From Oscillospiraceae bacterium (lineage in GTDB: Bacteria; Bacillota; Clostridia; Oscillospirales; Ruminococcaceae), in the NCBI GenBank assembly GCA_017848115.1, contig JAGAKZ010000028.1, positions 1 to 64,000 of the forward strand: DNA of 64,000 nucleotides, read 5' to 3'. This document shows, piece by piece, positions 17,965-25,729 of the stretch (positions are counted from its first letter, which is position 1; each line of letters starts with the position of its first letter). Made by a program: the position numbers and the translations under genes. The notes under the pieces are model-generated. The model did not search any database and was not told where the DNA came from. It was given only the letters and a program-made list of their open reading frames with translations.

Positions 17965-20857
17965 ATTGTTTATTAAGCATTTCACTAAGATATAATCCTA
18001 CTTTGCTTTGAATATTGCTTGCAGTTTCTTCTGCTGTTTGTTTGGTTTCAATATACAGGTCAATATTTTCCTTTATAATTGATTCAATCTTTGAACCGGC
18101 TAAATTTAAGTGTGATGCTGATTCTATAAGCTCTATAATAAACTCTTTATCATTTTCTGATATATCAAGGATAAAATCAATCGGTTCTGATAAATCAGGA
18201 GTATATATACTCCCACTATGCCCATTATACTTGATTTCCTCTGAAAATTTATTTTCAAAGGACTTTCTCAAAATCGGAAACTCCTGAATCTGATTCTGAT
18301 ATTCTTCCGATAAAAACATTTTAATAAATGACCATGCACCATCAGGATCATCAGAAACAGATGAAACGGCAAATCCAAAGCTATTGCTTGTATCAATTGC
18401 AGACCTGCTTTTACCGGTGGCGGATACATCTGTTATCATATAATCGTTGTTATAAAGAGCAGATAAGTATCCTTTTGAAGAAAAGTCATAAATTTCGTGT
18501 ATTCCTGCTGTACCGTTATCGTTTATTGCATCGGGTATGTATTTAAGAAGGTTTATAAAATCATCAGATGTAAAATCGCATTTTGCATTTTCAAAATCAA
18601 TAAATTCATGTGCTTTTGATATAACCATATACCCCCATAACGATTTCTCGTTTGCATATTTAAAATGAATATCATCGGTTTTAATTTTTTCAAGAAATGC
18701 AGAATAATCATAAGGAATATTTTCATCAGTATTTCCAAGTACTATTCCTTTTAGATTAAATGATGTCATTATTCCATAAATTTTATTATCACTCGAATAC
18801 ATATCAAGCACTGAACTGAATAAATCATTTAAGTTCAGAGTTGAATCACTTTCAATAAGTGTTGTCAGATCAAGTAGAGCATTCTTTTCTGATAACAACA
18901 TAAAATCAAAATCCTTATCCAGAATATACAGATCAGGAATTTCAGAGTTAGCAACATCATGTCCAATATTACTTATCATTTTATCATCTGTTGAATAATC
19001 TCTTACTGTTATATAATAATCCAGATTTTCACGATTAAACTGTATGATTTTCTCGGATAAACCGATATTTTCTTTTATGTTATTACCTGCTACTATTATC
19101 TTTTTACGGTTATTAAATCTTTCTAATTCGTCATCACCAGCTTTTGTAAGTTTTAAATATACCCTATCTGTATCTGATACCATACGGCAGAAATAATTGT
19201 CCTCAGATATTTTTGAGAAAGATTCAATTTTATATATTAATCCGCTGTCAACAAGGTCGATTATTTTATCACTTTTTTCTTCCTTGTCATCATAACCATA
19301 TATAGCTGACCCTGATTCGTAATAAAAATCATACTGATCATCGCCATGAAAAACATTGGATATTCTGATATCTTTTAATGCATTAAGTTCATAAACTGCA
19401 TCTTCTGATAATTTCATTATTTTTATTTCAGTTCTATTTTCTATGCAGGAAAAGTAAACAGTATCTTTTGATTTAAATAATTGTGTAATGTAACTACCAT
19501 CACTACAAGAGTATATACATTCCTCAGATGCACCGTTTATATCATATCTGACTAACTTGTTATTATTGTCTGTATCAAACAAAGATAATAACAACATATT
19601 ATCTGTAATAATAAATGATGAATATTTATCATCAAAATCTTTTTCTATTTTTATAGATTTAACTTGTTTTTCGTCATTATACAAACTTAATTCATACTCT
19701 GTCTGGTCATAGTTTGACAATGCATATACCATATTATCCTCTGTAATTCCACACGCAATAACAGATGAACCCAAATCAATTTCGCCTTTTTTATTATGAT
19801 TGCTGTCAAATTTCTGGCATACAGAATGAATTTCAAAACGCATGTTAGGGAATATAATATAACTCTTTCCTGACTGATAACAATAATTTTCATATGATAA
19901 ACAATCCGGAACATCAACATTTTCTTTACGGTTTTCTTCTATATTATAGTAGAAACAATCCACATTTGTTCTGCACAACTTAACTTCACTTGAATATCCG
20001 CTATATATTTCTGCATCAGGTATTTCATATCTGTCTTTTACCGTACCATCTGACATTTCCATGTGGTTAATATACTTACCTGAATCATCATAAGAACAAA
20101 GTACAAGATAATCATCTTCAACAAATATATCAGATGCCCTTCCGGGCATATCATTTAGTTCTCTTGAATACAATATATCCATATCTTCATTCATACAATA
20201 CAAGTAAAGACTACCACTTCTGTTTGTTCCAAAAAAGAAAATCATTCCCTGACTATAACACATTCTGAAACAATTTCCTGCAAATCCTTCCTTATCCGTT
20301 ATATTACTCAGATTTATAGTTTGTAAGGGTTCAAGGTTCAAATCATATCTATACAAGAGTACTTCTCGTGAATTGATATCATCAGACAAAACAAGAATCA
20401 TATTATCTGTACATACTATAGTTTGAGGAAAATATTCAAGGGATATTGTTTTTTCAGTTTTTTCGGATTTTATATCTACATATGACAAATAAAAAATACT
20501 GTCATACATATATAACATATATAATCTGTCATTACTTATCTCTGCATCCATCATTTCATCATATGGTATATGTGTATTAATATTCAATTCTGAATTATTT
20601 TCTAGTGAGTAGATAGTGCATTTACCATCATCTTCACTTAAATTTTTCAATCCAAACTCATACAGAAAATCATTTCTTTTTATCACGTCTTCAATAAATG
20701 TAAAATCATCTGAAGGATATTCTTCTGTTTTGTAAAACAAAGAAATATAATTTTCATGATTTTTATCTGAATTTATAGTACTGCTACTCGTCTTACTGCA
20801 ACCTGATATAAAAAAAATAATAGTTAATAATATCAGGAATATTTTTTTGTTTTTCAT
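17963..20857 (-). CDS. large lipoprotein: N-terminal propeller-like region plus family 1 solute-binding domain
   Basis: A 964-residue secreted lipoprotein with a short signal and the lipobox FISGC (Cys near residue 20). Residues from about 40 to 560 are a string of short beta-rich segments with recurring 'V-x-LYRYD' and 'DDYLVLCSYDD'-type blades, suggesting a beta-propeller. Residues from about 590 to 900 look like an extracellular solute-binding protein (IIQFNRENLDYYITVRDY, SEIPDLYILDKDFDF, ALLDLTTLIESDSTLN, GAWSFIKMFLSEEYQNQ). No permease adjoins it, so it may be a sensor or an orphan binding protein. It lies at the end of the bacteriocin region, beyond a hairpin; any link is unproven. Confidence 0.72.
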   Translation of the reverse strand: MKNKKIFLILLTIIFFISGCSKTSSSTINSDKNHENYISLFYKTEEYPSDDFTFIEDVIKRNDFLYEFGLKNLSEDDGKCTIYSLENNSELNINTHIPYDEMMDAEISNDRLYMLYMYDSIFYLSYVDIKSEKTEKTISLEYFPQTIVCTDNMILVLSDDINSREVLLYRYDLNLEPLQTINLSNITDKEGFAGNCFRMCYSQGMIFFFGTNRSGSLYLYCMNEDMDILYSRELNDMPGRASDIFVEDDYLVLCSYDDSGKYINHMEMSDGTVKDRYEIPDAEIYSGYSSEVKLCRTNVDCFYYNIEENRKENVDVPDCLSYENYCYQSGKSYIIFPNMRFEIHSVCQKFDSNHNKKGEIDLGSSVIACGITEDNMVYALSNYDQTEYELSLYNDEKQVKSIKIEKDFDDKYSSFIITDNMLLLSLFDTDNNNKLVRYDINGASEECIYSCSDGSYITQLFKSKDTVYFSCIENRTEIKIMKLSEDAVYELNALKDIRISNVFHGDDQYDFYYESGSAIYGYDDKEEKSDKIIDLVDSGLIYKIESFSKISEDNYFCRMVSDTDRVYLKLTKAGDDELERFNNRKKIIVAGNNIKENIGLSEKIIQFNRENLDYYITVRDYSTDDKMISNIGHDVANSEIPDLYILDKDFDFMLLSEKNALLDLTTLIESDSTLNLNDLFSSVLDMYSSDNKIYGIMTSFNLKGIVLGNTDENIPYDYSAFLEKIKTDDIHFKYANEKSLWGYMVISKAHEFIDFENAKCDFTSDDFINLLKYIPDAINDNGTAGIHEIYDFSSKGYLSALYNNDYMITDVSATGKSRSAIDTSNSFGFAVSSVSDDPDGAWSFIKMFLSEEYQNQIQEFPILRKSFENKFSEEIKYNGHSGSIYTPDLSEPIDFILDISENDKEFIIELIESASHLNLAGSKIESIIKENIDLYIETKQTAEETASNIQSKVGLYLSEMLNKQ

Positions 20858-20884
20858 AATTTAAGTTTACCTCTCTGTATAATA

Positions 20885-20931
20885 AAAACATTCAACAATA
20901 AAAGCTTTTAGCCTATATTGCTGAATGTTTT
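20885..20931 (-). terminator. probable terminator of the agr/bacteriocin/ABC transcription unit
   Basis: AAAACATTCAACAAT (20885-20899) pairs with ATTGCTGAATGTTTT (20917-20931), 14 pairs and one mismatch, with T-rich sequence after it on the minus strand. Confidence 0.6.
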
Positions 20932-21009
20932 ATTTTCAACCATTACATAACATTATATGAATTATTTAACCAATCTGCAACATATACATTTTTATTTCAT
21001 AAGCTAATG

Positions 21010-21110
21010 ATTGCCTTAATGTTATATACAACACAACTATCAAAACACCCTAAAATAATCGCTCATACAAAACTCCAAGTATAATGTTACACATCATTTT
21101 TACAAACATA
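21010..21110 (-). pseudogene. decayed fragment of a second agrB gene
   Basis: Read leftward from the ATG at 21109 this gives MFVKMMCNIILGVLYERLF, then a TAG, then GVLIVVLYITLR. The intact AgrB at 24898-25476 has MLVNLICTIILGVLYERLFESILIVALYIPLR. The DNA is nearly identical in the middle, including about 23 consecutive bases at 21060-21082. The reading frame is kept except for one GAG-to-TAG change. Homology fades on both sides. This is a remnant of a duplicated or replaced agr locus. Confidence 0.8.
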
Positions 21111-21182
21111 GTTAAATACACCATTTTTATTTACGTTAAAATTTAATTTTTTAAGCTTCTCTAAGTGTATATTATTTACTTC

Positions 21183-21725
21183 TCAAACATCTTCCCACAT
21201 ATTATTGACTGCGTTCATTATTTCGGATATTTCTTTATAATGATTGTTTATAATCGTTTCTTTACTTTCTATTTCAGCTGAAAGTTCACTGTCATTTGGA
21301 ACATAATTAAGTTCTTTATCAATTGCAAGCATATAAATTTCATCATCTTCAAATACAGATACTCCATATTTCGTTTCCTTCATAATCTGTGGCCATATAA
21401 ATAAAGAACAACTTGGATATTGAATTTGTGCACCATTTTCTGTATGCTGTGATATTTTATTGTTTGAAGCAACATTTATAAATCCTCCTTGAAAAGAAAG
21501 ATATGAAGGCATTTTGATTAAATATGTATAATCAGCATCACTATAAGAATATCTCTGCCCTCGTAAACCTTCATCACTTTTCTCTAAGCTTGCGCATAAT
21601 TTGTGATATGGCTGATATTTAAGAAAATACCATGTTAAATTATATACCGCAAATATAAGTAAAATTATAATAAGCATTATAATAAGTTTTTTGAAACTAA
21701 TATTTTTGCTTTTATTTTGTTTCAT
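21183..21725 (-). CDS. membrane-anchored protein of unknown function in the bacteriocin ABC operon
   Basis: 180 residues: a basic N-terminus (MKQNKSKNISFKK), one membrane segment at about residues 13-33 and an extracytoplasmic domain of about 145 residues with no family I recognise. Its ATG overlaps the stop of the ABC ATPase gene (ATGA), so it is co-translated with the transporter. Position at the end of the bacteriocin/ABC operon suggests an accessory or self-protection role, by context only. Confidence 0.6.
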   Translation of the reverse strand: MKQNKSKNISFKKLIIMLIIILLIFAVYNLTWYFLKYQPYHKLCASLEKSDEGLRGQRYSYSDADYTYLIKMPSYLSFQGGFINVASNNKISQHTENGAQIQYPSCSLFIWPQIMKETKYGVSVFEDDEIYMLAIDKELNYVPNDSELSAEIESKETIINNHYKEISEIMNAVNNMWEDV

Positions 21726-22330
21726 AATCTTATAACATCCTTTTCTTCAGAAATAATTTTTTCATCATGTGTCACCATTATAACAGTTTTTCCTTGATTA
21801 TTAAAATCATGTAAAATTTTCATAACTATTTCGGTGTTTTCAAAATCTAGCGATCCTGTCGGTTCATCGGCAAGAATTATGTCACATTTTTTATACATTA
21901 ATCGTGCAAGAGCCGTTCTTTGTTGTTCTCCACCTGATAGCTTGTACACTTCAGTATTTTTTTTATCAAGCAATCCTAATGAATTCAATATTTCATCAAT
22001 AGATCTGCCTGAACGATGCTTTTTTTGAACATAGTTAAGATTTTCTTCAATAGTTTCTTCTTCTATCAACGCAAAATTCTGAAATAAAAATCCTACCTGT
22101 TCAGAAAAATACTTTCTCATATTTGATTTCTTATGTATATTAACTCCATTTACTGTTATAACACCGCTGTCCGGAAATTCGATTGCACCTATCATATTCA
22201 GAAGTGTAGTTTTTCCGCACCCACTTTTTCCGGCAAATACCTTAAAAGCTTTATCAGGAATCACTATACTGAAATCATTAAAGATTTTGTTATCACCAAA
22301 TGATTTTGTGATACTCTTTATTTCAATCAT
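21722..22330 (-). CDS. ABC transporter ATPase, bacteriocin (lactococcin 972-type) group
   Basis: A 202-residue ATPase with Walker A GKSGCGKTT at about residue 35, signature LSGGEQQRTALAR, Walker B IILADEPTGSLD and the switch His in MVTHDEKI. It belongs to the LolD/MacB-like class. The compact length and direct coupling to a roughly 670-aa seven-span permease match the ABC pair found in lactococcin 972 gene clusters. It overlaps the permease gene by 4 bp upstream and the anchored protein gene by 4 bp downstream. Role: energising export of the bacteriocin or producer immunity (inferred). Confidence 0.88.
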   Translation of the reverse strand: MIEIKSITKSFGDNKIFNDFSIVIPDKAFKVFAGKSGCGKTTLLNMIGAIEFPDSGVITVNGVNIHKKSNMRKYFSEQVGFLFQNFALIEEETIEENLNYVQKKHRSGRSIDEILNSLGLLDKKNTEVYKLSGGEQQRTALARLMYKKCDIILADEPTGSLDFENTEIVMKILHDFNNQGKTVIMVTHDEKIISEEKDVIRL

Positions 22331-24327
22331 AGACTACCACCTTTCAGAATTTTCATAGTATTGACTCTCTCAAATTTTTGTATATACCAAAGTGAAACAA
22401 AAATTTCAATAATCAGAAGTGATATAGTAGTAATAATAACCATATACCATACCGAAATATTAAACATAAGACAACTAATGAAATTTGTTATCATTCCAAT
22501 AAATGCTGTAAACAAATTCAACCCAAAGATTGTTGAATTTCTTTTCAATAAAGAATATCCTAATATCTTTTTTACAGACAGTGTTTTAGCGTTTATTGTA
22601 TATTCAAGTTTTATTATTACTATAGTAAGAAAGAATTCAAGAGCTATCATAACAACACTTATTATTGTATTTAACAACATTATACGTGTCAAACTATTTT
22701 TTATAGTTATAAATTGTTCTGAAACAACAGTAGCAATTGAATCAACAAATTTATTTTCTTCATTTAACTTATTTTCATCGACCAAAAACCTTGTTGTACA
22801 CAGCTCAAAACCAAAATATTTTATTGCCGGTACATCAAACTTATTGTGTATTTCTCTTATTCTCTCACCATCTATATTACAAAAAATTATTGCCGGACGT
22901 TCTATTATATCAAACCCATAATCTGACTCTGTTCCGTTTTCCTGAATATTCATATAAATAACTTTAGCATTAAAGTCATAAGTATCAAAATAATATGAAT
23001 ATGTATCTTCTGGAATTAGAATCCGCCCTCCAAGTTTATCAGAAATTTTTTCTGAACACAACTCCTGTGGAAACCCTTCCGGAATCAAAACTGTAAAATC
23101 ATAATCTGTTCTGATTCTTTCTTTTAATTTATCATCTGTAATCATAGAAGCATCATTGGTGAATAATACCTTATTCCCGTCATCATCACATACGTATATC
23201 TCTGAATATCTGATTTTATCTTTGTATAAGTAGTCAAGACAGATTTTATTTTTCAACAAATTATATATATCATATTTATTGGTTATCTCATCAGTTTCAC
23301 CTAATTCTTTTCTTCCGTTCTTACTTTTATAATAGCTGTAATCAGGAGTAAAATCTATAAAATACTGATCATTACACGTTTCAATTACAGGATAGTATTG
23401 AAGATATTTAATACTACCCATTACGAGATATAAATTTATAGAAATAGATGCTATCGTTATAATCAACGTCAAAGCTTTCATAAGATAACAGTTTGACAAA
23501 AGCGACTGATTTAAATTTGCTCCATAAATAATTTCCTTATAATCGTTCTTTAAAATCGATAATGGCAATACACCATTAATAATCAAAAAAACAGCAAAAG
23601 ATATTTTTAAATCATCTACATGATAATCAATATATATATATCGTTTTAATATCAAATATAAAAGAAAAAATATCAACATCAATATCAATGTATCCCAAAC
23701 AACAAATCTGAGTATAATACTGCCCTTTGAAGCTCCAAGCGAAATCCTCAGAAAGTTTCTTTTCTTGTCAAACTGAACCGAAAACCATGTCAGCATAAGT
23801 AAAAAAAGAAATGGTATAATCCAGATACAATCCAATATCCATTCTAAACCTGATTTATCTTCCTGATGAACATACGATGTCGGCAAATAACGATTAATCA
23901 AATAGTAAATCTGTTCTATTTCTTCTGCTGATGCATCAAAATAAAATCTTATTATATCAGATCGTCCAATTATTTCAGAAAAATCTTTTCTTATTACAAT
24001 GGTACTTCCTGAAAAGAAACTGTTGTATATTCCTTCTTTGATATCACACTGTTCACTTATTGATTCAAATTGTTCGCTATCTGAAAATATGCTTACTGAT
24101 ACTGATTTATAATTTCCAATATTAACATCAACTGCAAAAGCCTTTGGAAAACCTTTTTCTGCAACTTCATTTAATACATCATATAACTCTTCTCTTTTAT
24201 CTGTGTCAATATCAATATAATAAAACCGACCTGTAAACGTACACAAATAATTCTGAAACAATTCATTACTAAGAATAAAACATAAAAAAAATACTATTAA
24301 ACATGATAGATACTTTATTTTTCTCAT
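22327..24327 (-). CDS. bacteriocin-associated integral membrane protein (ABC permease, FtsX/MacB-like)
   Basis: A 666-residue permease. There is an N-terminal span (about residues 3-22), a large extracellular segment, a group of spans near 170-300, a second extracellular segment, and spans in the last 150 residues. Length and layout fit the 'bacteriocin-associated integral membrane (putative immunity) protein' family of lactococcin 972-type clusters. The frame opens at 24354, but the ATG at 24327 is chosen because GGTGA lies 7 bases upstream and the protein then begins with a proper hydrophobic N-terminus (MRKIKYLSCLIVFFL). It follows the small secreted protein gene and is coupled to the ATPase. 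Confidence 0.82.
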   Translation of the reverse strand: MRKIKYLSCLIVFFLCFILSNELFQNYLCTFTGRFYYIDIDTDKREELYDVLNEVAEKGFPKAFAVDVNIGNYKSVSVSIFSDSEQFESISEQCDIKEGIYNSFFSGSTIVIRKDFSEIIGRSDIIRFYFDASAEEIEQIYYLINRYLPTSYVHQEDKSGLEWILDCIWIIPFLFLLMLTWFSVQFDKKRNFLRISLGASKGSIILRFVVWDTLILMLIFFLLYLILKRYIYIDYHVDDLKISFAVFLIINGVLPLSILKNDYKEIIYGANLNQSLLSNCYLMKALTLIITIASISINLYLVMGSIKYLQYYPVIETCNDQYFIDFTPDYSYYKSKNGRKELGETDEITNKYDIYNLLKNKICLDYLYKDKIRYSEIYVCDDDGNKVLFTNDASMITDDKLKERIRTDYDFTVLIPEGFPQELCSEKISDKLGGRILIPEDTYSYYFDTYDFNAKVIYMNIQENGTESDYGFDIIERPAIIFCNIDGERIREIHNKFDVPAIKYFGFELCTTRFLVDENKLNEENKFVDSIATVVSEQFITIKNSLTRIMLLNTIISVVMIALEFFLTIVIIKLEYTINAKTLSVKKILGYSLLKRNSTIFGLNLFTAFIGMITNFISCLMFNISVWYMVIITTISLLIIEIFVSLWYIQKFERVNTMKILKGGSL

Positions 24328-24347
24328 ATAATTTTCACCATTATTAT

Positions 24348-24387
24348 AAACCATACTATGAAAATTATTTTATTCATAGTATGGTTT
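24348..24387 (-). other. hairpin between the bacteriocin-like gene and its ABC genes
   Basis: AAACCATACTATGAA (24348-24362) and TTCATAGTATGGTTT (24373-24387) form a perfect 15-bp stem with a 10-nt loop. The minus-strand tail is only moderately T-rich. It could act as a partial terminator that leaves more transcript for the secreted peptide than for the transporter. Confidence 0.65.
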
Positions 24388-24400
24388 ATAAAGATTTATA

Positions 24401-24835
24401 TTATTTGTAGGAACTTCCTCTACTTATTCCATTTACTGCACCTACATAGTCATTATCAAAATTCATACAATAACTAACATTATCATCTTTATGAGTCAAT
24501 TCCTTTTTGCTCCATTCATTATTGTTCTTAGAGAAACCCCAAAGATATCCACTATCATGTCCATTTCTGCAAACTCCAGCCTTACAGCTATAATCAGAAC
24601 TTCTTGCCCAGGTATAATCTTCATTTACAAGAGTCATATCGTACCCATAGCAAAATTCCCCAATATGATTTCCACTGCCATTAAGAACCTCACAAGTAAA
24701 TTCCCATTCACCACCACCAAAATAAACTGCATTAATTCCGGTAGTTTGTTCTGCGTTTACATTAACACTTGTCATACCTGTCACAATAGTAAAAGCTACT
24801 ATAGCACTAATACCAACTGTCTTAAATTTCTTCAT
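24401..24835 (-). CDS. secreted Cys-rich peptide, putative lactococcin 972-like bacteriocin precursor
   Basis: 144 residues with a clear Sec signal (MKKFKTVGISAIVAFTIVTGMTSVNVNA, cleavage probably after residue 28). The mature part of about 116 residues opens with AVYFGGGEWEF, resembling the Gly-rich, Trp-containing start of mature lactococcin 972 family peptides. It has aromatic-rich segments and five Cys (TCEV, FCYG, SCKAGVC, SYCMN), unlike classical Cys-free lactococcin 972, and it is longer. The downstream permease and ATPase are the pair normally found with that family, which is the main support. It lies 62 bp after agrB. It could instead be a secreted effector of another kind. Confidence 0.6.
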   Translation of the reverse strand: MKKFKTVGISAIVAFTIVTGMTSVNVNAEQTTGINAVYFGGGEWEFTCEVLNGSGNHIGEFCYGYDMTLVNEDYTWARSSDYSCKAGVCRNGHDSGYLWGFSKNNNEWSKKELTHKDDNVSYCMNFDNDYVGAVNGISRGSSYK

Positions 24836-24897
24836 AATAGACTACCTCTCATCTTTTAATAAATTTTGCACCTATAATCTTTCATCTGGTATATCTC

Positions 24898-25476
24898 CTA
24901 GATGAAACCTGACCCTTTGTTTTTTCTGCCCATCACCAGCATAACCGCTACCAATCCAAGCGACAAACTAACACATTCAGCTATTGTATTCCATTTCGTT
25001 AAAATACTGACCACAAATAAAAGAACTTCTATCGCAAGAATTTGTCTTGACCTTCTCTTAAAAACCTTATATTCTATTTTTTCAAGAGGTTTATTTTTAT
25101 CCGGTACTGGCGAAACCAAAAAAATAATTATTCCACTCATTATACATATGATGAAACAGATAGTGTTTCCAAGTTTGAAAAACTTTATCACTGAGAGAAG
25201 TAAAAACATCATAACTAATGAGTAAACAAAACATCTAAATGATGTCTTAGCATGAAAACCACCGGCATAACTTCTTAATGGTATATACAATGCAACTATC
25301 AATATACTCTCAAATAACCGCTCATACAAAACTCCAAGTATGATGGTACATATCAGGTTTACAAGCATTGTCAAAAGTTGTTGTATACCATATTGGCAAA
25401 TAGCTTCATCATCACTGATTATTATTTTGTTATCAGTCATATATCCAGTGATTTTACATGACAATCTGTAAAACAT
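24898..25476 (-). CDS. agrB: AgrB-like accessory regulator protein (peptide cysteine protease)
   Basis: A 192-residue polytopic membrane protease that cleaves and cyclises the AgrD peptide. The catalytic His and Cys are visible in YAGGFHAKTSFRCF (His-x6-Cys), after the typical LYIPLRSYAGG. Four to six hydrophobic segments follow. The frame allows a TTG at 25479, but the ATG at 25476 shares one base with the agrD stop (TGATG) and is preferred. A decayed copy of part of this gene lies at 21010-21110. Order agrD-agrB after the kinase suggests an autoinducing circuit. Confidence 0.9.
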   Translation of the reverse strand: MFYRLSCKITGYMTDNKIIISDDEAICQYGIQQLLTMLVNLICTIILGVLYERLFESILIVALYIPLRSYAGGFHAKTSFRCFVYSLVMMFLLLSVIKFFKLGNTICFIICIMSGIIIFLVSPVPDKNKPLEKIEYKVFKRRSRQILAIEVLLFVVSILTKWNTIAECVSLSLGLVAVMLVMGRKNKGSGFI

Positions 25477-25619
25477 CAAATTTTTCGAAGTTTTCTTGCG
25501 TTTTCAGGAAGTGTCGGCTGATATGTAAGCCATGTACAAGTAGTATTAACTGCCATCGTTGTTATCATCACCGCAAGTGTAGCCAAAAATCCGGCATATT
25601 TGTAAATTAATTTTGTCAT
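25476..25619 (-). CDS. agrD: AgrD-like cyclic autoinducer peptide precursor
   Basis: A 47-residue precursor. It has an amphipathic/hydrophobic leader MTKLIYKYAGFLATLAVMIT, a core around NTTCTWLTYQ with the single Cys for the thiolactone, and the acidic/basic AgrB recognition tail PTLPENARKLRKI. The PxxPE tail is characteristic of Firmicute cyclic lactone autoinducers. The ATG at 25619 is chosen over an upstream ATG at 25658 because GAAAGGTGGGG lies just before it. It overlaps agrB by one base. The exact ring size (probably Cys plus four or five residues) cannot be read from the sequence. Confidence 0.9.
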   Translation of the reverse strand: MTKLIYKYAGFLATLAVMITTMAVNTTCTWLTYQPTLPENARKLRKI

Positions 25620-25658
25620 TACATTTCCCCACCTTTCATATTTTTTCTCAGCACCCAC

Positions 25659-25687
25659 ATTATATCATATATTTTGCTGATTTTCGG
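25659..25687 (-). promoter_or_regulatory. agrD promoter
   Basis: A good -10 (TATAAT, minus strand 25664-25659) with no recognisable -35 at the right distance (CCGAAA at about 25687-25682). This is what is expected of an activator-dependent promoter; the direct repeats abut the -35 position. Confidence 0.65.
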
Positions 25688-25690
25688 GGA

Positions 25691-25725
25691 AATGGTACGA
25701 ATTACACGCTATAATGGTACGAATT
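25691..25725 (-). promoter_or_regulatory. tandem binding site for the LytTR regulator
   Basis: AATGGTACGAATT occurs twice, at 25691-25703 and 25713-25725, a perfect 13-bp direct repeat with a 22-bp period (two helical turns). LytTR-domain regulators bind about 9-bp direct repeats with this spacing. The pair ends just upstream of the agrD -35 position and lies in the gap after the kinase gene. Confidence 0.75.
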
Positions 25726-25729
25726 GATT

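Larger units (their letters stand above)
20858..21182. other. intergenic region with a terminator and an agrB relic
   Basis: 325 bp without an intact gene. It contains the hairpin at 20885-20931 and the decayed agrB segment at 21010-21110; the rest is A/T-rich and unremarkable. Confidence 0.75.

Noticed and set aside
24836-24897. Independent regulator-controlled promoter for the bacteriocin-like gene
   Set aside because: The 62-bp gap after agrB has no copy of the GGTACGAATT repeat and no clear -35/-10 pair, so read-through from the agrD promoter is the simpler reading.
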